From AC-32 sp963728765 (GTDB taxonomy: Bacteria; Actinomycetota; Thermoleophilia; Gaiellales; Gaiellaceae), in NCBI GenBank assembly GCA_963728765.1, contig CAVSKX010000004.1, positions 874,333 through 938,332 on the forward strand: a DNA stretch of 64,000 nucleotides. The letters run 5' to 3'. Position numbers and translations under genes: made by a program. Below the pieces are notes generated by a model. That model saw nothing but the letters and a program-made list of their open reading frames with translations, was not told the origin of the DNA and ran no database searches. Within the stretch, counting starts at the first letter, position 1; the number at the start of each line of letters is the position of its first letter. Of this stretch, positions 15,944 through 22,535 are shown piece after piece.

Positions 15944-16467
15944 CGGTAGCCCTCCTCGATCGCCTCGCGGACCGCGGTTGCATCCACCTTCCGGCCGAGG
16001 ACCTGGACCGCCGCGTCCTGGATCGCCTCGAGCGGGGGCTCGCCAAGCGCGGCCCCGACGGCTCCGAGCATCGTGACGTTCACGAAGCCCGACCCACGCT
16101 CGCTCGCGAGTCGCGACGCGGGGACGCAGAGGACACGCTCGGCGACCATGCCGGCAGGGGGCTGCTCTGCGTTGAGCACCACCACGCCGTCCTCGACAAG
16201 CCCGTCGGTCACCGCCGCGTCGCCCATCAGGGACGGCTCCAGCACGATCACCGCGTCCGGATGCTCGATCGCGTCGTGTCGCCGGATCGGCCGGTCGGAG
16301 CTGCGCGTGTAGGCCCGCAGCGGCGCCCCGCGGCGCTCCGGCCCGTACTCGGGAAACGCCTGCACGAACCGGCCGGAGCGCAGCAGGGCCAGGGCCAGAA
16401 TCTGTGACGCGGTCTTCGCGCCCTGCCCAGCGCGAGCGTGCCAGCGGATCTCGGTCAGCCCGTTCAT
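15931..16467 (-). CDS. porG: Pyruvate:ferredoxin oxidoreductase gamma subunit
   Basis: The gamma subunit (178 residues) has the family start LTEIRWHARAGQGAKTASQI, then FPEYGPERRGAPLRAYTR, and the C-terminal FVNVTMLGAVGAALG. ATG 16467 overlaps the upstream flavoprotein stop as ATGA; a GTG at 16476 is a weaker alternative. With porD, porA and porB it makes the four-subunit type of enzyme found in anaerobes and archaea. Confidence 0.92.
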   Translation of the reverse strand: MNGLTEIRWHARAGQGAKTASQILALALLRSGRFVQAFPEYGPERRGAPLRAYTRSSDRPIRRHDAIEHPDAVIVLEPSLMGDAAVTDGLVEDGVVVLNAEQPPAGMVAERVLCVPASRLASERGSGFVNVTMLGAVGAALGEPPLEAIQDAAVQVLGRKVDATAVREAIEEGYRCLH

Positions 16468-17783
16468 CGCAGCCACTCGTCAATCGCCTGCGCGGCGCGC
16501 TTCGCGTCGCGGACGGCCTCGACCACGCTGGCGCCGCCGTTGATCAGGTCGCCGCCGGCGAAGAACTTGGTGTTCGACGTCTGCCCGGTCGCCGGATCGA
16601 CCTTCACGAGCCCGCCGTCGTCCAGCGCGAGCCCGCGGATCCAGTCCCCGAGCTCGCGGCGCGGCTGCTGGCCGATCGCCTTCACGGCCGTGTCGGCCGA
16701 GAGCGTGAAGCTGCTGTTCGGAACCGGCTCCGGGCGGCGCCTTCCGCTTGCGTCGGGCTCGCCGAGCGACATTCGCCGGCACTCGACCGCTTCGAGCCGG
16801 TCCGAGCCCAGGAACCGCACTGGATCGGCAAGAAACTGGAAACGCACTCCCTCGGCGCGCGCCTCGTCGACCTCGTGCGGATACGCGGGCATCTCGGCTT
16901 CGCTTCGCCGGTAGACGAGTGTGACGGCGGTCGCGCCGAGCCGCAGCGCCTCGCGCGCGACGTCGATGGCCGTGTTGCCGCCGCCCACGACGACGACATG
17001 CCGCCCGACCGACGGCGGCGCTCCCGTCTTCAGCGCCTCGATGAAGGGCAGCGACTCCCAGACCCCCGCCAGGTCGTCGCCGGGGTAGGCGACCGCGGTG
17101 TCAGGGCCCAGTCCGAGCCCGAGGAAGACCGCGTCTGCCTCTGCTGTGATCGATGCCAGCTGCTCGGAGTCGATGTGCGTGCCGAGCCGAAACTCGACGC
17201 CGATCTTCGCGAGCGCAGCTGCCTCGTCCGGGAGCGGCTCGCGAACCTGGCGGTACGGCGCGATCGCGTAGCGAACGAGGCCGCCCACCTCGTCGCGCTC
17301 GTCGAAGACGGTGACGGCGTAGCCGAGCGCAGCGAGCTCGCCGGCGCACACGAGCCCGGCGGGGCCCGCACCGACCACCGCCACCCGCCGCCCGTTCCAG
17401 AGGGCCGGGGGGCGAATCTCCGCGCCGTCGGCGAGCGCGCGGTCGGTCGCGTAGCGCTGGAGGGCGCCGATCTGGATCGGCCGACGGCCGACGTCGGCGA
17501 GGATGCAGGCGCCCTCGCACAGGACCTCGGTCGGGCAGACGCGCGCACACGTCGCACCGAGCAGGTTCTCGGCGAAGATCGTCTCAGCCGCGGCCTCGAC
17601 GTCGTCGTCGGCGATCGCTGCGACGAACCCGGCGACGTCGACATCTGCCGGACACGCAACGGTGCACGGCGCCGTCGCGTACGGGCCGCCGCACTCGAGA
17701 CAGCGGTCCGCCTCGAGGAGCGCCTCCCCCCGCTCGAGCGGGGGGTGCAGCTCCTCGGGGAGCCTCTCCGTCGCGTTGATCAT
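16464..17783 (-). CDS. GltD/PreT/NfnB-like NAD(P)H-dependent Fe-S flavoprotein
   Basis: This 439-residue protein has the glutamate-synthase small-chain architecture: an N-terminal cysteine-rich bundle (CLECGGPYATAPCTVACPAD; CARVCPTEVLCEGAC) for two 4Fe-4S clusters, then an FAD site (RVAVVGAGPAGLVCAGELAA, about 160), and an NAD(P) site (VVVVGGGNTAIDVAREALRL, about 265). The C-terminal KFFAGGDLINGGASVVEAV completes FAD binding. No GltB is nearby. Translational coupling to porG (4-base overlap) suggests it links NAD(P)H to the ferredoxin pool of the oxidoreductase, like NfnB. A dihydropyrimidine dehydrogenase PreT role is possible but lacks its partner here. ATG 17783 was chosen; GTG 17786 is adjacent. 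Confidence 0.85.
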   Translation of the reverse strand: MINATERLPEELHPPLERGEALLEADRCLECGGPYATAPCTVACPADVDVAGFVAAIADDDVEAAAETIFAENLLGATCARVCPTEVLCEGACILADVGRRPIQIGALQRYATDRALADGAEIRPPALWNGRRVAVVGAGPAGLVCAGELAALGYAVTVFDERDEVGGLVRYAIAPYRQVREPLPDEAAALAKIGVEFRLGTHIDSEQLASITAEADAVFLGLGLGPDTAVAYPGDDLAGVWESLPFIEALKTGAPPSVGRHVVVVGGGNTAIDVAREALRLGATAVTLVYRRSEAEMPAYPHEVDEARAEGVRFQFLADPVRFLGSDRLEAVECRRMSLGEPDASGRRRPEPVPNSSFTLSADTAVKAIGQQPRRELGDWIRGLALDDGGLVKVDPATGQTSNTKFFAGGDLINGGASVVEAVRDAKRAAQAIDEWLR

Positions 17784-17887
17784 CACACCGCAACTTTGGC
17801 TCCGTATGGCGGTTGCGAGCATCAGGGGACGGGCTGAGCACGCGTGCGGCTTTTCCGCATACAGGTTGCGGTTCGATCGCCGCGCGG

Positions 17888-18922
17888 TCAGCGTGCGCCG
17901 ACCACCGCCGGCTGCTCGACCAGCACCTTGGCCGCGAGTTCCATCAGGCGGTTCGAGTATCCCCACTCGTTGTCGTACCAGGCGATCACCTTGACCTGAG
18001 TGCCGTCGACGACGCTCGTCAGCGGAGCGTCGAACACCGCCGAGTACGGAGAGCCGACGATGTCCGACGAGACCAGCGGCTCCTCGCTGTACGCGAGGAT
18101 CCCCTCGAGCGTGCCCGTGTCGGCGCGCTCCTGGAAGAGCTCGTTCAGCTCCTCCGCCGACGTGGCCTCGGTGGTCTCGACGGTGAGGTCGACGATCGAT
18201 CCCGTGGGGACCGGCACGCGCACGGCGAACCCGTGCAACTTGCCGGCCAGCTCGGGGATCACCGCGCCGATCGCTTTCGCCGCGCCCGTGGAGGTCGGCA
18301 CCAGGTTCACCGCGGCCGCACGAGCTCTGCGGAGATCCTTGTGCGGAAGGTCGACGAGCTGTTGGTCGGCGGTGTAGGCGTGCACGGTCGTCATCAGCCC
18401 GTGGCGGATGCCGACGGTCTCGTTCAGCACCTTCGCCACGGGGGCGAGGCAGTTCGTCGTGCACGAGGCGTTCGAGATGACGTGGTGAAGCTCGGGGTCG
18501 TAGGCGTCGTCGAAGTTGACCCCGAGCACGACGGTTGCATCGGGATCTTTCATCGGCGCCGACACCACGACCTTGTGCGCGCCGGCGTAGAGATGCCTCG
18601 CCCCGCCTTCGCGCGAGCGGAAGCGGCCGGTGCACTCGAGCACGACGTCCACGCCGAGTCGGCGCCAAGGCAGATCGGCCGGGTCGGGCTCGTGGAAGAT
18701 CGGCAGCTCGCGCCCGTCGATCGCGAGCACGTCGTCGCTGAGCTCGACGTCTCCGGGAAAGCGCCCGTAGACGGAGTCGCGTCGCAGCAGGTGAGCAAGC
18801 TGCGCGCCGTCGGCGAGGTCGTTGATCGCGACGAACTCGAGGTCCGCCTCTCGCTCGTGGGCAGCTCGAAAGGCGGCGCGACCGACGCGCCCGAAACCGT
18901 TGATGGCCACTCTGACGGCCAT
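17888..18922 (-). CDS. gap: Glyceraldehyde-3-phosphate dehydrogenase
   Basis: The enzyme oxidises and phosphorylates glyceraldehyde 3-phosphate with NAD to 1,3-bisphosphoglycerate. The 344 residues contain the nucleotide-binding start VRVAINGFGRVGRAAFRAA, the active-site SNASCTTNCLAPVAKVLN (Cys154), VNLVPTSTGAAKAIG and the final WYDNEWGYSNRLMELA. AAGGAGG precedes the ATG. NINDL-type sequence (AINDLADGAQLAHLL) after the first fold fits NAD preference. It lies 104 bases ahead of the GltD-like/por genes on the same strand and could be co-transcribed. Confidence 0.95.
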   Translation of the reverse strand: MAVRVAINGFGRVGRAAFRAAHEREADLEFVAINDLADGAQLAHLLRRDSVYGRFPGDVELSDDVLAIDGRELPIFHEPDPADLPWRRLGVDVVLECTGRFRSREGGARHLYAGAHKVVVSAPMKDPDATVVLGVNFDDAYDPELHHVISNASCTTNCLAPVAKVLNETVGIRHGLMTTVHAYTADQQLVDLPHKDLRRARAAAVNLVPTSTGAAKAIGAVIPELAGKLHGFAVRVPVPTGSIVDLTVETTEATSAEELNELFQERADTGTLEGILAYSEEPLVSSDIVGSPYSAVFDAPLTSVVDGTQVKVIAWYDNEWGYSNRLMELAAKVLVEQPAVVGAR

Positions 18923-18999
18923 GGTGTCCTCCTTCGCTCGACGTCGGTCCGAGCTTTCCGGCCGAAGCCGCGCGCGACATCGGGGCGCTCACCTAAGGG

Positions 19000-19029
19000 G
19001 CTGCGGGTAGGCCGCAGTCCGCCCGCAGC
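19000..19029 (-). terminator. Hairpin downstream of the membrane protein gene
   Basis: GCTGCGGG (19000-19007) pairs perfectly with CCCGCAGC (19022-19029) across a 14-base loop. It begins 13 bases past the stop at 19043 in the transcription direction, and it lies upstream of gap. Confidence 0.5.
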
Positions 19030-19042
19030 TCGAGTGTCGGCC

Positions 19043-19786
19043 TCAGTTTCCCTGCTCGTGCGGCGGCAGGAAGAGGTCGGTGTCATAGCTGTGAACGACG
19101 GCCGTCACATGAGTGGCAACATGGGCTATCGGGGTGCCGAGCGGGCTCAGCGTCACCAGCGTGGGCACGCTCCAGATGACGTCTCCCGTGAGCGGCCGCG
19201 CCACCTTGCCGCTACGGAACTCGGGGTAGCCGACGTGGTAGACGGCCGTGAAGAGCAACGACACCAAAAGCGCGAGCGCACCGATGCCGGCGACGGTCTT
19301 CCTCGCCCGCTCCCGCAGCGGCGTCGATGCGAACAGCCCGAAGACCGCCAAGATCGGAAACGTCGAGAGCAGCAGGCCGTCGGCGGCACCGTAGACGACT
19401 CCGCGCCAGAGGATTGCGCCGACGAACGTCAACCCGCCCGGGTGCGACGTCGACGGCTCCCGGAGGACGGTGAAGGTCAGCAGAGCTCCGGCCACCACGC
19501 CGAGTAGCACGGCCCAGCGCCAGCGGCGCGTGAGGAAGGCGCTAACGGGTTGCTGCGTCTTGCGCGCCCAGACGCCGACGAACGTGAAGACTCCGGCGAC
19601 GTACAAGGCGTAGTAAAGGTCGCGCGGCAGGCGGGCGAGATCCGCGAAGACGAACGGCACGCCGAACGCAAGCACGAGGCCGGCCAGAAGCCACCAAGCC
19701 TGGACTGGAACCACGCCGGCCGTCACCCGCCGGTCGGCTCGCAGGGGACGAATGGCCCGCGGCTGGGCGTGCGTGGGAACACTCAT
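19043..19786 (-). CDS. Multi-pass membrane protein of unknown function
   Basis: The 247-residue protein has about six hydrophobic helices (roughly 30-48, 58-74, 92-108, 125-150, 167-185, 205-225). The pair AILWRGVVYGAADGLLLS and FTAVYHVGYPEF loosely recalls CPBP/CAAX-protease motifs 1 and 2, but the EExxR glutamates are absent, so catalytic activity is unlikely. AGGAGGTGTGTC precedes the ATG. It is monocistronic, divergent from the secreted propeller gene. Confidence 0.7.
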   Translation of the reverse strand: MSVPTHAQPRAIRPLRADRRVTAGVVPVQAWWLLAGLVLAFGVPFVFADLARLPRDLYYALYVAGVFTFVGVWARKTQQPVSAFLTRRWRWAVLLGVVAGALLTFTVLREPSTSHPGGLTFVGAILWRGVVYGAADGLLLSTFPILAVFGLFASTPLRERARKTVAGIGALALLVSLLFTAVYHVGYPEFRSGKVARPLTGDVIWSVPTLVTLSPLGTPIAHVATHVTAVVHSYDTDLFLPPHEQGN

Positions 19787-20116
19787 GACACACCTCCTCA
19801 GTCCTCACGAGACTCGCCGCTCATGGGTGAACACGCATCGGGGAAACGTGCCTTACGACTGCGCAGAAACCCGGATCGACGCCGCAGGCACCCCCGATGC
19901 GCCGGGCCACGCCGTCTGTGAGCGTGACAAGAGCCGACGGTACGGCTTCGGCCCCAGAGAGTGATCGAGGGCGCGCTCCACTGAGCGCATGCCGACACGC
20001 GGTCGCGCACAGATGTAATCACTTTGGTCTCCGTACTTTCAGGCTGAGCAGATCCGCGACGCGCACGATGGCGGGCTGCCACCTCCGGACGATGATTCGT
20101 CGTGGAGGTGAGAGTG
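19787..20116. other. Divergent intergenic region, 330 bases
   Basis: The stretch separates the membrane protein gene from the propeller gene and should hold both promoters. It contains a perfect 6-bp inverted repeat, GCGCTC-CACT-GAGCGC (19973-19988), and a locally AT-rich patch (GATGTAATCACTTTGG, about 20010-20030). I saw no convincing gene or clear -35/-10 pair. Confidence 0.4.
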
Positions 20117-21223
20117 ATGAAACGGCTCTCGATCTTGGCCGTGATCGTGGCGCCTCTCCTGCTGCTGGTTCTCGCGTCCGCCGCGGCGAACCCGTCCGCG
20201 CGCAGGCTGAAGCAGGTGAACCGCCCGATCGCAGCCGTTGCGCTGGACAGTGCGCGACTCGTCTACGTCACCGACGACGACGCCGTTCGGGTCTGGAATC
20301 TGAGCAGCGGCGCGACGACGCAGCTGCGCACCGGCACCGGGCACTACATGGACCATCCGCTGATCCCGGAGGTCGCGATCGCCGGCACGCGCGTCGCCTG
20401 GATAACGCTGAGCATGACCGGCAACTCCCAGGAGACGTGGGCACGCCTCTACACGAGGTCGCTCTCCGGTCCGACGCGGCCGGTTGCGTCCGCGTTCCGC
20501 AGGGATGGGATCTACTACGGCAGCGTCGAGATCTGGGACGGCAACTGGCTGACGGGCCTCGTCGGCTCGGGGAACGTCCTCGCTGTCAGCAGGTGGACGA
20601 CGACGCCGAATGCCGATCAGAGTGATGTGACGATCTCGAACGAGCGCCTCTCGCTGATCGACCCGCAGCGATCGGTGCTGCGAGTGATCGCCACGGGTGC
20701 CACGGCGGTCGTCTCGGCCTCGGCCGACCGGAGCCGCGTGGCGGTCCTTCGCGACGACGACAGCGTCGGCATCTACTCGGCGACCGGCGCGCTGCTCAGT
20801 CGGATCACGCCGAGCTCGGCGAAGGAGATCGCCTACGGCGGCGGGCGCCTGGTGGTGCTCACGCATACGAAGACGCTCGAGGTGTACGACGCCCAGAGCG
20901 GCGCGCTGCTGCACACGTGGCCGATTCGCACGAAGGCGCCGTACCTGCAGCCCGGGAACCTGCGTGCCTACGGCCGGATCGCCCTCTACTTCGCCGACAC
21001 GCGGCACCTCTCCCAGCGCATGCACCTCGTCGACCTGGCGACGGGCAAGGAGCTCGTGTTTGCGCCGAACTCGCATCCATGGGGCTCGGCCAATGCGGCC
21101 GTGGGGCCGCTGGGCGTCGTCTACTCCGTGAACACCTACCGCTTCGGCTCGAACCCGAAGCGGGCCGGAACGCTGGTCTTCGAGCCGACGGCGAAGGTGC
21201 TCGCGATGATCCGGCGGGGCTAA
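20117..21223 (+). CDS. Secreted beta-propeller (WD40/PQQ-like) protein
   Basis: A Sec signal peptide (MKRLSILAVIVAPLLLLVLASAAANPSA) leads 368 residues. The mature part repeats short strands of the form ARLVYVTDDDAVRVWNLSSG, SRVAVLRDDDSVGIYSATGA and RLVVLTHTKTLEVYDAQSGA, typical blades of a beta-propeller. No lipobox or catalytic motif is seen. GGAGGTGAGAGTG precedes ATG 20117; a GTG at 20102 in frame is less likely because it would precede the signal peptide. Its role is unknown; such propellers usually bind proteins or polymers at the cell surface. Confidence 0.75.
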   Translation: MKRLSILAVIVAPLLLLVLASAAANPSARRLKQVNRPIAAVALDSARLVYVTDDDAVRVWNLSSGATTQLRTGTGHYMDHPLIPEVAIAGTRVAWITLSMTGNSQETWARLYTRSLSGPTRPVASAFRRDGIYYGSVEIWDGNWLTGLVGSGNVLAVSRWTTTPNADQSDVTISNERLSLIDPQRSVLRVIATGATAVVSASADRSRVAVLRDDDSVGIYSATGALLSRITPSSAKEIAYGGGRLVVLTHTKTLEVYDAQSGALLHTWPIRTKAPYLQPGNLRAYGRIALYFADTRHLSQRMHLVDLATGKELVFAPNSHPWGSANAAVGPLGVVYSVNTYRFGSNPKRAGTLVFEPTAKVLAMIRRG

Positions 21224-21236
21224 CTCGCGCTGGTGA

Positions 21237-21461
21237 CCGGCGGCGCTCAGGCGGCTGCCGCTGCGGCGCTCGCCCAGAATCGCGCCGCCACGGCTGCTCG
21301 GCATCGGCGAGGGCACAGAGGGCGCTGCGGATTGTCCGCATCGCCGGTGGGTTCGGTACTTCTCCGAAGGCGACATCACTGACCCCCCCGATGCCCTCCG
21401 GCGCACCGCGCGGGACCCTTTTGGGGACGTCGAGCCAGAGGAGGTCGAAAGATGGCTGTGA
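21237..21461 (+). other. Open frame of unknown nature ahead of the ABC operon
   Basis: Between the propeller stop and the ABC ATPase one frame stays open for 74 codons and ends RYFSEGDITDPPDALRRT ... EEVERWL at a TGA overlapping the ATPase start by ten bases. No ATG or GTG opens it, and its early part is arginine-rich like a shadow frame. It may be the 3' end of a lost gene or chance. I do not call it a gene. Confidence 0.2.
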
Positions 21462-22201
21462 GCGTCGCAGCGAGACCCGCGCCGCCGCCCGAGCCCGTCG
21501 TGCTCGAGCCGATCGTCGAAGCGCGTGCGGTCGACAAGGTCTACGACACCGGAAAGCTGCAAGTGCATGCACTCCAGGAGGTCAGCTTCACGGTTCCGCG
21601 CGGGGAGATGGTCGCGATCATGGGCCCGAGCGGATCGGGCAAGACGACGCTGCTCAACTGCCTGTCGGGTCTCGACCGGATCGACACCGGCGAGGTGCTG
21701 ATCGAAGGGGTCGCGCTGAGTGCGATGAGCGACGAGCAGCGCACCGACTACCGCGCCCGCCGCATGGGCTTCGTGTTCCAGTTCTACAACCTGATGCCCG
21801 TCCTGACGGCAGTCGAGAACGTCGAGCTGCCACTGCTCGTCTCGCGTGTTCCCGCCAAGGAGGCGCGCAAGAAGGCGCTGGCGGCACTCGAGCTGGTCGG
21901 CCTCGACCAACGGGCCGGACATCTGCCCGACGAGCTCTCCGGCGGACAGCGTCAGCGCGTGACGATCGCCCGCGCGCTGGTGAACGACCCGGCGATCGTC
22001 TGGGCCGACGAGCCGACCGGCGACCTCGACAGCGAGAACGCCGAGGAGATCGTCGAGCTGATGCGCCGGCTGAACCGCGAGCGCGGGCTCACGTTCCTGA
22101 TCGTCACGCACGACATCGGCGTCGGCCGCGCAACCGACCGCATCGTCCGCATGGTCGACGGCCAGATCGTCGACGAACAGATCCTGGAGGTGATGAGCTG
22201 A
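21452..22201 (+). CDS. ABC transporter ATPase, LolD/MacB-type
   Basis: This 249-residue ATPase has Walker A GPSGSGKTTLLNCLSG (about 60-75), the Q-loop FVFQFYNLMPVLTAVENV, signature LSGGQRQRVTIARALV, Walker B AIVWADEPTGDLDS and the switch histidine in VTHD. The 'DEPTGDLDS' form and the following FtsX permease place it in the MacB/LolD class, which couples ATP hydrolysis to extracytoplasmic work or lipid/peptide export rather than import. AGAGGAGGTC precedes the ATG. It overlaps the next gene by one base. Confidence 0.92.
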   Translation: MAVSVAARPAPPPEPVVLEPIVEARAVDKVYDTGKLQVHALQEVSFTVPRGEMVAIMGPSGSGKTTLLNCLSGLDRIDTGEVLIEGVALSAMSDEQRTDYRARRMGFVFQFYNLMPVLTAVENVELPLLVSRVPAKEARKKALAALELVGLDQRAGHLPDELSGGQRQRVTIARALVNDPAIVWADEPTGDLDSENAEEIVELMRRLNRERGLTFLIVTHDIGVGRATDRIVRMVDGQIVDEQILEVMS

Positions 22202-22524
22202 TGGTCGCACGCGTGACAATCGCCGAGCTCGACCCGGTTCGCATGAGCATCCAGGAGGCGACTGATGAGTTCCAGAACTCGGTCGTGCCTGCGTTGCGCG
22301 AGCAGGACGGTTACGAGGGCGTCTACGTGCTCGTCTCGCCGCAGGGGCAGGCGCTCGCGGTGACGCTCTGGAGGGACGAGGAGTCGGCCGACGCCGGCCT
22401 CGTCGGCGGCCGGAGCTTCTACGCAGAGCAGCTCGAGAAGTTCGTCACCATCTATCGCTCGCCGCCGGGCCGGGAGCACTACGACGTGGTGGTCGCGGAC
22501 CTTCCGGCGGCGGTGCCCGGCTAG
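22201..22524 (+). CDS. Small ABM-like dimeric alpha/beta-barrel protein
   Basis: The 107 residues (RMSIQEATDEFQNSVVPALR, EQDGYEGVYVLVSPQGQALA, VTLWRDEESADAG) have the size and alternating pattern of the antibiotic-monooxygenase/dimeric alpha-beta barrel family. No cofactor residues can be assigned. It sits between an ABC ATPase and its permease with a one-base overlap upstream and an 11-base gap downstream, so it belongs to the operon. A ligand-binding or heme-handling role is speculative. Confidence 0.65.
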   Translation: MVARVTIAELDPVRMSIQEATDEFQNSVVPALREQDGYEGVYVLVSPQGQALAVTLWRDEESADAGLVGGRSFYAEQLEKFVTIYRSPPGREHYDVVVADLPAAVPG

Positions 22525-22535
22525 GGGGGTCACTC

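Noticed and set aside
17787..17887. Possible hairpin (GTGCGG-CTTTT-CCGCAT) between gap and the flavoprotein gene
   Set aside because: Only five to six pairs form, and the distance between the genes allows co-transcription; support is too weak for a terminator.
16464..18992. Open frame of 842 codons on the minus strand joining the flavoprotein to the gap region
   Set aside because: Only the last 439 codons are the flavoprotein. The earlier part crosses gap in the wrong frame and is arginine-rich.
20039..22219. Long open frame of 726 codons on the minus strand
   Set aside because: It is antisense to the propeller, ABC ATPase and start of the ABM-like gene, which have signal peptide, Walker motifs and ribosome sites.
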